DNA from: Morella rubra
Lineage: Eukaryota; Streptophyta; Magnoliopsida; Fagales; Myricaceae
Reading direction: 5' to 3'
Assembly (NCBI GenBank): GCA_003952965.2
Contig: CM025856.1
Location: 7,903,908 to 7,967,907 of the forward strand
Length of the DNA: 64,000 nucleotides
Position 1 is the first letter of the stretch; each line of letters begins with the position of its first letter. A program made the position numbers and the translations under genes. Under the pieces are notes generated by a model, which saw nothing but the letters and a program-made list of their open reading frames with translations, searched no databases and was not told where the DNA came from. This document shows positions 10,581-23,418 of this stretch, in pieces.

Positions 10581-13500
10581 ATCCCAAAGCAACTTTTATA
10601 ATAAAGGTTGTACATAACACGATGGATAGACGTGGCCCTCGTGGAAATCGCTGCTAAGAGCCAACTCATTATAAAAGGATCCTATTTCAAAAGGTTAACT
10701 TCCTATACAATCTCTATGCAGTTGCTTTCCGGCATATCTGCGATTCTGCATGCAAGAGATATTTAATTTTTCTTGTTTGAATTTATTTTTTTGTTTTTTT
10801 TTAAAGGAGCAGAAACAAGGTGGCAAAAATTCTCTGGAGGCTCGATTGAGTTGGACCTTCAATGATTGTTCCCTTGGTAAGTGAATTGTAGTGAACAATA
10901 ATTTGTGCGAGTTTTTGTTGGGAGGGGACTGAGCTAAGAGTGTGGTGGCAGCAGAAGGCAATATAAGGTCTTCGCGCAGGAAAGCTTTTCTGCCTCATGC
11001 TGGTATCATATGTTATTTTTCTTCCTCTTTTTCAGAAGAAAAGGATATAAATGGTATAATACTGGTGGGCCCGAAGTAAAGTGAGAATTTGAAATGAAAG
11101 GGGGTGGGGAGAAACCAAAGCGTTAAAGGCTAAGGTTCCGTCTTGCACAGTATCAGAATAGACGACGTAGGGCAGAATTAAGGGCCATGATATGATTCGC
11201 ACTAGATCATAGTTTCTCAGACTCCTGTAGTCGTTCTGTTGAAGTTATGTTTTAAAATGATCAATAGGATCTACAACAGTATTTAGTGAAGGGCTTTATA
11301 CTCTTTTAGCACTAGGACACTTTCAGAAGGACAATTATATACCAGTCTATGACTCTACGTCCACTCTAAAGTATGGCATTAGGGCGTGCTGCCATCTATG
11401 GTTCGAAATGACGATTTTGCGCGTCTCAGAAATGGCCAAAGGTAAAACGGCGGACGGCCAAGTACCTAATTTGAACATGTAAAACCGGAGTCCTAGCCAG
11501 CGGCAACTTCGGTGGTTTAACCATTCAGTGACTAATTTTATACTATTTAATGCATACAAAAGGGGAATTATGTCTGTCATCTCCCACGCGAGTTAACATT
11601 TGGTGTTTGCTTCTGTGTTTGGTGTGCGTGTTGTGTAGTGATCTTTGCGCAGTTAGCTTTATAAGTAATTGAGTGGGTAAAGAGACATCATTGGTTGATT
11701 TTTAAACTATACGTTGATATCATTATGTTGCGTCAAACAAAAAAACAGTATTCTTTCTTCAATTCTTTTCCGTAAATGTTATACTATGGTCTTATTGTTT
11801 TTCTTTTGGTTTCACAACTAATTTCTTTTGAAATGAGTCTAGGAAGGACTTTTAATATCTCCGTATTTTATCTTCGGGGTTCTTCGGAGTTTTGCTCTTA
11901 CTCAAAACCTTTTATTCTATTATAAATTTTGGGTCTTATTCGTTAAAACGATAAGAGGTTTTGAAAAATAAGATGTGTTGTGCTTATATGGAGATTCTAG
12001 AGTCTACTCATATTATACTTTAAAATGTCTTACTTTAAGATGCTGTGATCTGTCTTCAGAGAGTAGTAAACGTCACAGAGATAGAATCGCTATTTGGATA
12101 GAGATGCGTTAGAGAGATAGTGAGCCTTCGGTGTTTGGCTCAAAGTAGTTTCGTATGACAAAGATTGAAGTTGTTTAGGAACCTATATTGGAGAGGAAAG
12201 TGGATAGAAAACGCTGTGATTTGGAGAGATATAAGATATAGATATAGACAAGATACCGAAAGAGAAGATACAACAGGCCTCGGGCACAGGAGAGTGTAAA
12301 TTGTCTCCATTCACTCAAGCACCGAGGGCTTGGGAGAACAAGGAGATCGGATAGAATGATTGGAGGTCTTTTGTTAGGAAGAATGCCGCACCTTTTTGTT
12401 TTTTTTATAAGTGAAAAAGTTAAAAATCGCAAAATCGAATCAGGAAGAACATATCCGAACTCATGAGCTACTCATCAGAACAGGATGGGAATTTTAGAGC
12501 AAAAAAGAGAGAATGCGATGTGCAATGTTGTATTAAAATTTAATGTGGGAGGCTAAGGCTCACCGCAACGTGAAGGTATACCAGAAAAATTGGTACTTTT
12601 TTTTAAATTTTTCTCAGCGACAAAGATAAATTTCAAAAGTGGCGTATCGCGGCTAAAAAAATGACACATACCTCCATCCAGTTTTGTAGACAGTGTCGAG
12701 ATTCGATGAGTCATACGTCTCTATTATTTGTGTTTCAAAGATTCTCGTACATGGTGCATATCAATGATAACTTTTTAGGTCTGGCAGGACGTATGACGCA
12801 AATCGAATGCAGTGTGTAGACTACAGGTGCAAGTACGGGTGCAGAGAGGAAAAAGAAGACTCTCAATGTTTGTCACTGACTCAGACCAAAGAGAGAACAG
12901 GGGTAGTTGTGTCAACTCTATTAAACTTGAGAAGAAGTTGATAGAGATAGGGCGCACCTGGCTGCGGGGATGCCATTATTCTCTCGTCTCCTCCGTCTGC
13001 CTTTCCTCCTTTGTTCTTAATCTTCTTCTCTTTGCTCACCTTCTTCTCTTAACATTCTCTTACTTCCTAGTAAGGTCGCGACTGCTAACTAACCCTGGAA
13101 TCCACCTTATAGAGAGACCGCCTTATAAGCTATGTTGTTCAAGGTGTTATCATTAAGCATCTCGCTCTCCCACAAATAAACAAATAAAATCTTTTTTTTG
13201 CTACCTCTTGCGATATTCTTCATAATACACGACCTCCCATGGAAATCAGTCAGCAAAGTAGACTGTCCAAACATACCGGCTCAAAACCGAATCATCATGG
13301 TCGCTCTCGCGATCCACAAGGCAGCGTCCGCTAGACTGTCGGGTTCATAACTTTCAGTAAGGGGCAAGGAGACTGAAAATCAATTTCCTAAAAGAAACAG
13401 CTGTGCCGGGACGCTCTCTTCTATTACACTAAGGACACCTGGGCTTATGCACCCTGGATCAACGCATAATGGGAAGCTGCAGATGCGTCCAGAACGCTAT

Positions 13501-14355
13501 CCATGTGGGATACGATCGACTGGCAAGGTTCGTGAGAACTATGATTTGTGCGAGGTCACACATCCAGGAGAGCGGTGCTGCATACACGTTCTGAAGGCAT
13601 AGCCATGTGTAGCAGATAACGCGCTCAGTAGTGTCGGTAAGACGTACCTCACAAGACGGGGCTTACTTCGCGTCACACGACGCGCCGGTAGAAAAAGCGT
13701 GCTTTCGGAAGATACGCGAGGTGCAGTCGCAGAGCACTCCGCGGCGAAGACTGGTACAAACGGAGCGTTAATGCGGCGCTTTAGGAAGGTTCAAAGACAG
13801 TCATCAGTGGCATCTCGATCAACCGCGGTATCCGATGTGTCTGGGTGTGTATGGGTAGTCAGGTTGGTCATTTTTCGGTCTAAAATCGAGTGATTATCAA
13901 AAAATGTGATGTTTTGAGGGTTAAGAGGGTGAGGAGAAATGACGAGGGATTAGGTTGGTGTGATCGATTCTATATTCCTAATGCGTGGCTCTCCATGGAG
14001 GTGGCTTGTTCAATGATGTATGACTGGTGAGCGCAACTCTTGAGTTAAGAGGATTTGTGAAGGAGGAGTGTCGCTATTGAAAAGATGTATTTGTCTGGAG
14101 AGAGCAATGTAACATATAGAGGTGACTGATGATTGCACTTGAAAGAAGCTTGGCATGCCTCACGGGGAATGCTCGCTTGCCTCAAGGGCGCGACATAAGA
14201 TTTAGATAAGGTTAGCACGACGGGTCCTGGAACTCCTAAAAGCCACAAATGGAACAAGTGTTCTTTTGTTATCTCTCACGATCGGATGTTTTGGTAGTTG
14301 TGAGGAGGCTCGCGACAAACTGTTAATATACGAACTTGGCTTTTAAGATAATGCC
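10581..14355. other. Low-quality sequence without recognisable genes
   Basis: No gene, transposon domain or repeat could be supported here. The text reads unlike the flanks: short homopolymer variations, few coherent open frames, and a more even base composition. Adjacent sequence that can be checked (19,832-20,300) proves to be indel-rich against its second copy, so I infer that this stretch may be unpolished long-read fill. Confidence 0.5.
13240..13880. other. CpG-rich, composition-anomalous block
   Basis: This block is visibly richer in G+C and in CpG than anything nearby, with many CGCG-type words and no coding periodicity or known motif. Plant repeats are usually CpG-depleted. It could be basecalling noise, foreign DNA or a spurious insert; the sequence alone does not decide. 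Confidence 0.45.
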
Positions 14356-14622
14356 GTTGTGTCTCACGAGTATGGAAATGGATTGGCTATGGAAAGTGCA
14401 TGGATTGGGACTAGGGACTATAGTCCTCAATTGGTGGTTCCAAAGGTTTTGGAGTTTGTTAATAGGTTTGAAGGCGGCATTGAAGGGATCAAGAAGAGGA
14501 ATCATGATAACGTTGTGGAGATGGGGCAGATGTTGGCCAAAGCATGGGGGACCAATCTCGGGTGTCCTCCAGAGATGTGTGCTAGCATGATCATGGTTGG
14601 GTTGCCAGCTTCTTTGGCGATA
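14356..14622 (+). pseudogene. L-cysteine desulfhydrase-like (PLP enzyme) exon fragment
   Basis: About 88 codons read cleanly and match the plant L-cysteine desulfhydrase / isopenicillin-N-epimerase-like family (the Arabidopsis At3g62130 type), class V PLP-dependent enzymes that release H2S from cysteine. Recognisable blocks are VSHEYGNGLAMESAWIGTRD, SPQLVVPKVLEFVNRFEGG, IKKRNHD and the AKAWGTNLGCPPEMC region. The family's PLP-lysine region lies N-terminal to this part and should be upstream, but upstream sequence is too noisy to read. Homology also fades after GLPASLAI. The gene may be intact in the plant and only broken here by poor sequence, or it may be a true fragment. The assignment is from memory of the family. 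Confidence 0.7.
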
Positions 14623-17600
14623 GAAATCCAAGGGTGGAATCTCGGCATCTTTATGTGTCGTATAGAGTTGCAAAAAACGACTCATCTATGGGGACGATAA
14701 AATGATTTAACATGGTAGTTGTGGCATGGTTTGTCATGTGTGCATTGCTATGGTACGGTAAGAAGAGGGTGATGTTGGAGTGGGCGTATGGCACTGGGTA
14801 TGCGTATAGCTCTTACTATGGCACAAAAAGGTTTAAAAGTTGAGGAAGAATATAAAAACTCGAGGTCCAGGGATGGAAATTTGAACAACGTTCGGTCTTA
14901 GGTGTTGGGGATTTGGTTATCACTTTGGGGGTGATTGGCGGGCTGAGGCGCTCTTCCTCTTCTAATTGAAGAGGAATATAATATGGGGCATTTGTGGTTT
15001 TTTTACCATTTTTTGACTAAATTGGGGTTTTTTGAGTAGAGAGGGTCGGTATCGTGTATGATGGGAGCCTAAGATCAATATAGTATATACCTGGTTGAAT
15101 ATCCTGGTGTGTTTCCGATGAGGGTGATTTATGGGGATGATTCTATTAATCGTCGTATCAGTGATTAGTTCTGCTTGTGTTGAGGAGAGTTTGGTTGTCT
15201 GGGTGAGGTTTTGTGAAATGAGAGATGTCAAAAAGGAAGACAGAGAGTGAGGGGTAAAGTGGTTCAATGGGGAAATGTGTAGGTAGATGGACGGACGATA
15301 CGAAGCTGAATGAAGCTTGGCCTCTTTGTGAACGTGCTGAATATCACCTGGGTTATGGCTAAGTTTGGAGGGAGTAATTGTAAGGTACTGGCTTCCAGAA
15401 AGGAGGTGTCGGTGGGCGGAAGGATTTTGGGGGGTTTTAATTGGACAAGGGAGTGCCGGTGAATACGCGGAACATGAACATAAGCTGGGGTTTATGATGT
15501 TGCGGGAAGCCAACGGGACCGCCAGAATCAATTGTTTTCAATAAGAGAATAATTTTTATAAAGCCGCAGAATTACTATGGTTATTGCTTGAGAGGTTTGG
15601 TATGTTTTTTCCGTCTCCTTTGGGACGATGGTGTTTCGTGTACTGCTCGTTTTTTCAAAGGCTTGATTGTGGGCTTAATTATATCTTTTTACCTCATAGC
15701 TCTCTGATTTTTGGTTTCAAAATATGATCTTAGATTTTTGATTTCTATTCTTTAGTTTGTAGGACTCTTATGATTCTTATTTTATGTTACTCCTGCCAGT
15801 GTCTTTCCTTTAAAGGAATGATATCTGGCGTTGTTGTTTTTCTGTCTTATTTTAAAAAGCTATTTTGTTATTTAAATTTAGATCGATGATTCACTAGTCT
15901 TTCAAGAAGTGGCGTTGTTTTTATGTATGTGATTAACAAACTGAAGGTATTTGGAATTTTGTTTTATGTATATGTTGTGTTGGGAAAGTAGCAATTATTG
16001 TCGTCTTTGTTATTGTTAATCTTTTCAGCGCATTAGCGTTCGTTTTTTTTTTTGTTAGTATTTTACCTTGTTAAACTTTGTGGTAATTCTCTTGGGGAAA
16101 ATAAATGATATAATTACTTGCATGTGTGGAAAAGTATTTGCTAAATTTTGCGGTTTAGGTGTTCTTGGGCTATATCATTCCATGATTAGGAGTAATGAAA
16201 TAGAGACAGTAGATAATCCGTATGTTATTTAGCGACCTCAAAATGGAATGCAGGACGATCATGAGATGCTGATTATTTTGGCTGTTAGCTGAGGTAAGTA
16301 ATTGATGGTATTAGTGCTTAAATGGGTAAGATAGTGTCAAAAACTGTAAGTGATATGTTGCAGAATGGCACCGATTCTGGACAAAGTTATTAGTACTAGG
16401 TGAATCTTTGTTTCTGACGCACCAAGTTGTGGAGTTGATCGCTCCGTCGGACCCCTATTTCCTTTTTTTCTTTTTCGCTTGTTGGTAGGATATGCTCTTT
16501 GGGATTTTGTATACAGTTTTAAGTGGATGAATTTAGTGTGGTGTGCCTGTTATAGCTTTTCATATATACACTTGGGTCTTTGGAAACATGCTTGAAAAAT
16601 TATGGAACACATAACAGCTGGGATGGAAAGGTGCATTCTCACTAGAAAGGAGTGGGTCAGATTTGTTTGGTTGTATTGCTTTTCGACACACCGGTTGGTT
16701 TGCCTCTGGCATAAGGAAACTTATACTATGAAGAAAGTGTTGGATTTCGCTCTTCATCACAATGCAGTGATGCCATTCAGATGTCGAGAAGCAAGATATT
16801 GATATAACGTGCTTCTTTTAAAAAAATTGCTACTTGGAGCAGAATTCCCCAGCGCTTCTTGGAATTTTTATAAAGTCATTTATGATAGAATACACGTCTG
16901 ATCAATGGTTTGCCATCAATGTTTGGAGCTATGAATGGTATGTGGTATACATTTTAATTCCTGGAAATACGAAAAAATTTCATCAATGCTAAGAGAGCTG
17001 TTGGTCTCATTATCAGTAAGGTGCATCGTGAAGGATTGTTGCATAGACCGATCAAGGCGATTGGCTAATGTAGGGTGCTTCAGTTTATCCTCTAGGCCAA
17101 CCAAAAAAGGCATTTTTTGCTTTTGTTACTTATTTCAAGTGAATTGAGAGGCATGTAAATGTTGGGGGTCTGCTGTGTGGGCAGAGAAAGAGCGTTGAAA
17201 TAATCCTAGATTATTTTGCAATGAGAGAAAATAGTCAGTGCTCGAAGAGATAAGGTTTTATTGATCTGAAAAGCGGAGTGATATTTTAATCCCAAATAAG
17301 TTGATAAAATTGCCGAGTGGAGATTTATGGAGAAGAATTCAAATCGGAAAGGAGGGTGTTAGGGAGAAAATCGAGTCTGGGTGAAGCAGTTGGGTTTTTG
17401 TGTTGGAGAGCTGAGTTCAAGCGTCCCAATCGGAAATTTTTTCAAATGTGGTATGGTAGAATGAAAGAGGATAAGCGAGAAAGTAGAAATGTATATTGCT
17501 GCAAAAATCAACTTGGATGGGAATACTGAGGATGATGGTTATGTTTTTTGTATACTTTCTGGTCACTGGGATTAAGTTTGCTAGACGAAATGCGAACCAA

Positions 17601-19831
17601 CGGACATTTCAGGAGGGACTGTAGCTGCAATGGCCTTCTTCATTTTTATGGAATTGATCGATCAGGTATAATTTAAGAGTACACTATGGAAAATCTGACG
17701 AATGAGAAAGGATGGAGTTAATTTAGTTGAATATAATTAGAACATAACTGAAATATCTCTGGTTGTCAATGAAGAATCCCAGGAAAAAGAAGCGTAGTAC
17801 CGGAGGGGCTGCCCTTGAAGTGAGTAATGGCGCCAAGTTGTGTCCTAAGGTATTTCTTTTAGGTGTTAGCATTTTTTTTTGTGTAATACTGTCTGATTGC
17901 ATTGTGAAGTAAGAGGAGCTGTTCTTTTGGTGAGCGATTCGGTAAGCTAAGTTTGTCTAATGAATGTCGTGGAATCGCGTAGTGAGAACGACTAGAGAAT
18001 AATTCTACATCATAACAACAAAACAAAAAACAAGGGGTCATTTGTCTTTTTTTATGGTTCACAGAAGGAGGTCAAAATGAGTATGATAGATAGTTCAGTA
18101 TAATAAATAAGGCAAGGGATTTAAGAAATACAAATTATATGCCTTTAATTTGGAGGTTATTGAACCTTAATTGTACTTACGGTTCTAATTATTTTTATAT
18201 ATTAATCCGTCATGTAGTATTCTGAAGATTTAGAGAGGGCACTTTAACCTTATTAAAAGTTTTTTCTCGGTTATGATGTTGGATGGACTTTTCTTTTTTA
18301 ATTTTTTTTAGTTTTCAATTTTATATTTTTATTATATATGGTATTGGGCAAAAAAATTTGATGTTAACATTGTATTTTGCCACTCTCAAAAATTTTTTCT
18401 CTATTTTAATATGAAATTTTAATGAGGAGCTGTGCAATGTTGAAATCTAATAGTTGTATGGGTGGCTTGGAAAAATTAATAGTTGTGTGCAAGTGTATTT
18501 ATTCTAAAATGAAAAAATGATTGTTTTGGGTAGTTGTGGCGAAGCCAATAAATTTGATATTTGGAGAGGCTGGATTTTGAATTTTAATAATTTTTTTAAA
18601 ATTTTATTTATTTAATTTAATAGAAAATATATTATAAAAACATGTATCATAACATTATATTTTTAATTTAAGACATAACAATGTTATTATTAAGTTACTA
18701 ACTTAGATATATACTGTCGTGATAGTTATTAACAAATATCATGAATTATAAATAATAATTTTTTTTTTTTTAAATAAAAATTAAATTTGATTCAATCTAT
18801 ATCTTGAAATAGATTATAATAATTGTAATTTTTTCAATATATTTAGGGGTTAATTATTAATTTTGATCAAAATATTTTATGTGGATACAAGGTGGAGTTT
18901 AATAATTTTTTTTAGGTAGTTCAAATCATTATATTTTATTGTCACCAACGTGTGAACTATAAGAGACAGGTTGGGTTTTCAAATATTTTGCAGGTTCCAT
19001 GTGCTTTTGATTTGGTTCATGGTTTTTGTGTTGTTGCTTTAAGTTTTGGGATTATGATAAGTAATCACCATTTTTTGTATATTAAATTTGGTTTTGGGGT
19101 ATGATGTATTTCTTGTTTGAATTTGTTAGGTTTAATGCGAAAGTAGATCCAGTTAGTTTTGATTCTATACTTTTTAATTTGCTCTTATTATATATATTAA
19201 GTTTCGTGATTAGGTTTCTGAGGTTACTATGATGGGTTATTTGTGTCTATCTCTTTACGTGTGTATATTTAAGCATGGAAATTGCATTATATCTTGATTT
19301 GGTGTCGTGAAAGGATATAGATCTTTACATTTTATAACTACAATATTCGGAGTAAGATGTACACAACTAGGTAGATCTTTTTAACATTTATATGTTTGCA
19401 TATTAGAAGTAGTAGATAGACACAACATTGCGGATCCAAAATCGCATTTAATTTGCGTTTTATGTGCATGTTTTTTAGTAAATCATGAATTTTATATATT
19501 AGTTATTTAATTTATTGTGTCTTTTTCATCGATTATGGATAAAAAGTGTAATAATTTGATTTAAAAAGGCTCGATTTTTCTCTAGTTAATTTTTTTTTTG
19601 ACTTCTCGAATTTTAGAGAAAAATTAAATGAAAAATAAATTGGATAAGAAATGATAGGAGTTTGGTAGCTTTTGCCTTTTTGGGATTTGACAATTCATAA
19701 AATTAGAGGAGAGATAATTATAAATTGTCAAGCGTCATGTGTCGATTTAAAGTTATTTACAATGTGACCTCAATTTAAGAAAAAGAAAAAAAAAAAAGAA
19801 GAAGAAAAAGAAGCGAAACAGGAAGTAGAGG
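14623..19831. other. Mostly unreadable or noncoding sequence
   Basis: No gene can be supported. A 189-codon minus-strand frame (14,962-15,531) is low-complexity Ser/His/Pro/Thr text with no motif. A GHFRRDC zinc-knuckle-like end sits near 17,605-17,630 without the rest of the finger. From about 18,100 the sequence becomes very AT-rich. A GGCGAAGCCA word near 18,538 resembles the start of a common plant repeat, but no boundaries are visible. Homopurine text (AAGAAGAAGAAAAAG) lies at 19,780-19,815. Confidence 0.4.
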
Positions 19832-21069
19832 CTTTGAATAACGAGGAAGAGGAATATAGGTCGGGTGGAGGGGGGAACATGGTCAATGTTCCGTTATTGG
19901 AATTTTAGTAGCCATTACCAATTTAGCTCTCTCGCTCTCGTCTGTTAGCGGGTGGAGGCGTGATTATGTATAATAGCCATTTCGTAAAATCGGTTAGCAG
20001 TGTTGTGGGTGAGAGAGCCCAATTAGTTTGGGTACTAGCGTCATATCTCCGTTTTCCGCTTTCTGTTTACCTAAGGTAAAATTTCCTCCTTAATTGTTTA
20101 AGTACATTCCATTTTTTGTTTTTTTTCTTTAAGAGTTTTGTGCTATATAGTTCTGTGGGGTTTGCAATGGAGCCTCTAATTTAATCTGGAGTTTCTAATT
20201 TTGCTATTTTCATCGCCGAATTTTGAAAGTTCGAGCGTTTTTGAATCCGAGATCATTGGTGATTTTTTGTCTTACATAGCAATTGTTCCCTTTGGGTTTT
20301 CACATGGAATGACGTATCTTCTATTAGAAGTGCATTCCAAGGTTGAAAATCTGGAATTTCTGTTATCTAGGGCTCTTGATGGGATTTCTGTGCAATTTTT
20401 CCTTCTGGGATTTTGTTTTCCCCGACTTCTTTGGCTGCCCATTTCCTGTTTCTGAGCTCCGTTTGTTTTTCTTTGTTATTCATTATGCTGACATCGAATG
20501 GTTTTGCCCATGCATTCTGCGTTTGTTTGATGAGAAAATCGCCAAATTACGAGAAATATTGAGAAAGGGCTATGAGAGTTCACTTCGAATTACCAAAATA
20601 GCAGCATCTGCATTTCTTAGTAACAGAAAGGCCACCGGCGTAAGCATCTGTGCTATTGGATAGAAGATGGAAGAGGATTATTTTAGAAACAAATGTAGTT
20701 TATTTTGCATGTTATTAGGTTTTATAAGCACTCCGCTTGCTTTGAGTCAACATCTGTAATTAACATGGTTAGGTTGTGAATGAAGATACTCTTGTTTATT
20801 ATGGAATCATATTCTTTTAGCCTTTTCCAACATTTTCTCAACAACTAAAAAGTTTTGTGCCTGTTAATCTTATGGCTTCCTCGGGTGGAGAGGGCTTTGT
20901 GGTCATAGGGTATTTGTATGAAATCCAATTCATTGCATTGGAAACCAACGGTTTCATTGGATTTCTTTCTGAGAGTTCATTATGAATCAAATGACAAAAA
21001 GCTTTTGTTCATTTTGCCTTTTGGATGATTTGAAATGCGCATGTAAATTCTTTCTGACTGAGGCAGGTC

Positions 21070-23418
21070 ATGGCGGGGAAGAGAATTATAGCAATATGCC
21101 AGTCAGGGGGAGAATTTGAGACAGATAGAGATGGTTCACTATTGTATAGGGGTGGTGATGCTCATGCCATAGACATTGATGACCAGATGAAGTTTCACGA
21201 GTTTAAGATGGAAGTGGCGGAAATGTTTAACTGTGGCATCGATACTATGACTATCAAATATTTCCTTCCTGGCAACAAAAGGACTCTCATAACTATTTCC
21301 AATGACAAGGATTTAAAGCGTATGATAAAATTCCATGGCGACACTGTCACTTGTGATGTGTATATCATCATGGAAGAAATTGCAGCCCCCGATGTGTCAA
21401 ACTTGCCTGCGAGTAGGTAGTCTTCTTGAAGTCTCAGCTAATGTTTAACAGTCACTTTTGAATTGTTTTGGTCTGACTTAAGAAATTCTTGGATTTTGTA
21501 GGTCGAGCAGAACAACACTGTCCGAAACTGTTCTTGCAGTTGATGCTTCTCTTGAGGTTGTTGATGATATTGTGGATGATACCAACCAGCCTGAACTCCC
21601 GCTTGATGCCCCTGTCAATGCTGTAGATGATACCAACCATGCTGATAACCATGTTGATATACCTGCTGAAATTTCCCCCATTTTTTCTGTCATTGGTTCC
21701 AATGATGAGAAGCATGCTAAAGGTGCACAGCAGTGGCAGAATACTATTACAGGTGTGGGGCAAAGGTTCAGCAGTGTTCATGAATTTCGTGAATCTTTGC
21801 GTAAGTATGCCATAGCACATCAGTTCGCATTCAGGTACAAGAAGAATGATAGTCATCGTGTGACCGTCAAATGCAAAGCAGAAGGCTGCCCTTGGAGAAT
21901 ACATGCATCAAGGTTGTCAACCACCCAATTAATATGTATTAAAAAGATGAATGCAACGCATACATGCGAAGGGGCTTCTGCAACAACAGGGCATCAGGCA
22001 ACTAGGAGTTGGGTGGCTAGTATTATCAAGGAGAAGTTGAAAGTTTTCCCAAATTATAAGCCCAAGGATATTGTCAATGACATCAAACAGGAATATGGAA
22101 TACAACTGAACTATTTTCAGGCATGGCGTGGGGGAAGAATTGAAGCAGCAAGCTTCAGGTAACAAGGAGGCAAATCAGTTTTTTAGGCTTCTGTGGAAGA
22201 ATCATGAACAATCCGGGAACCTGACTAACGTTACTAAAGGAATACCCAAGTTCATCTCCTTTGTCCTCCATGCCTCGGTTATATGTTCCAACAAGTTGCC
22301 GACCTATCCTTTTCCTTGAATAGCACCCTAAAAGTCAAAATCAAGGCAATGTTTAGCGGCAAACGCTGCAGAATTCGGGAATGATGGGTTTCCCTCCCTG
22401 TCTTTGCTGTTGTGACAGAAAAAGATAACGGCATGGTGCTGCACAACGAATCGCCTTACACAATACCTGTCCAAAACATTGTTTGCAGACAGTCGAAGGG
22501 TTAAGGGAGTCCATCACTAATATATTTACGGGTTCATTCCATAGCTACTGCCTACGATACTTAACCGAGCAACTTATTAGAGACTTGAAAGGGCAGTTTT
22601 CTCATGAGGTGAAGCGCCTCATGGTTGAGGATTTTTATACTGCTGCTTATGCACCTACGCTTGAAAGCTTCCAAAGGTGTATTGAGAGCATTAAAAGTAT
22701 TTCTCCGGAAGCTTACAATTGGATCATGCAAAGTGAGCCCCAGAACTGGGCAAATTCTTACTTTCAGGGTGCTAGATACAATCACATGACATCAAACTTT
22801 GGGGAGCTGTTTTACAGTTGGGCGTCAGATGCACATGAATTACCAATAACACAGATGGTTGATGTGATCAGGGGAAAGATCATGGAGTTGATCTACACAC
22901 GACGAGCAGATTCCAACCAATGGTTGACAAGGCTCACTCCATCCAGCGAAGACAAACTGAAAAAGGAAAGCCATAAAGTCCATTCGCTTCAAGTGCTATT
23001 GTCAGGTGGTAGCACATTTGAGGTTCGTGGTGGTGACTCCATAGAAGTGGTTGATATTGATCATTGGGATTGTGGTTGCAAAGGGTGGCAGTTAACCGGT
23101 TTACCCTGCTGCCATGCAATAGCAGTTATCAGTTGCATTGGTGGGAGCCCCTATGACTATTGTTCCAGATACCTCACGACTGAGAGTTACAGATTAACTT
23201 ATTCAGAGTCTGTACATCCAATTCCAAATGTGGACACGCCTGTGCGGAGAGATTCTTCTCAGGTCACAGTAACTGTAACCCCTCCTCCCACCCGTCGTCC
23301 ACCAGGCAGGCCCACTACAAAGCGGTATGGACCACAAGAGGTAGTGAAACGTCAACTCCAGTGCAGTAGGTGCAAGGGCCTTGGGCACAACAAGTCCACT
23401 TGCAAAGAGTTCATTTAG
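21070..23418 (+). pseudogene. MUSTANG-B-like domesticated MULE transposase, disrupted copy
   Basis: Same gene as the intact copy 4.5 kb downstream. Exon 1 (21,070-21,416) encodes the PB1 domain. An 85-bp intron (21,417-21,501, GTAGTC...TTGTAG) follows and splits an Arg codon. Exon 2 is in frame and near-identical to the other copy up to about 22,128, through the DNA-binding region. It then goes out of frame for about 360 bp, destroying the part that encodes both transposase-core Asp residues. The frame resumes near 22,496 and runs through the SWIM finger and zinc knuckle to the stop at 23,416-23,418. Readable coding differences include Val for Ala after the acidic EVVDDI stretch and Ser for Gly before CIGG. 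The break coincides with an error-like segment, so it is probably an assembly defect. Confidence 0.85.
22130..22495. other. Indel-rich segment inside copy 1
   Basis: Compared with 26,684-27,089, this segment is about 40 bp shorter and carries many small deletions, insertions and substitutions. On both sides identity is almost complete. No transposon boundary or target duplication is present. The abrupt edges point to raw-read patching rather than evolution. Confidence 0.8.

Noticed and set aside
9494-10669. Long open frames across the first gap
   Set aside because: They consist of N and only a few real codons at each end.
14962-15531. 189-codon minus-strand frame
   Set aside because: Low-complexity Ser/His/Pro/Thr composition in error-prone sequence, no motif, no splice support.
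17594-17640. GHFRRDC zinc-knuckle-like end, possible LINE ORF1
   Set aside because: The first Cys pair and the rest of the ORF cannot be read; seven residues are not enough.
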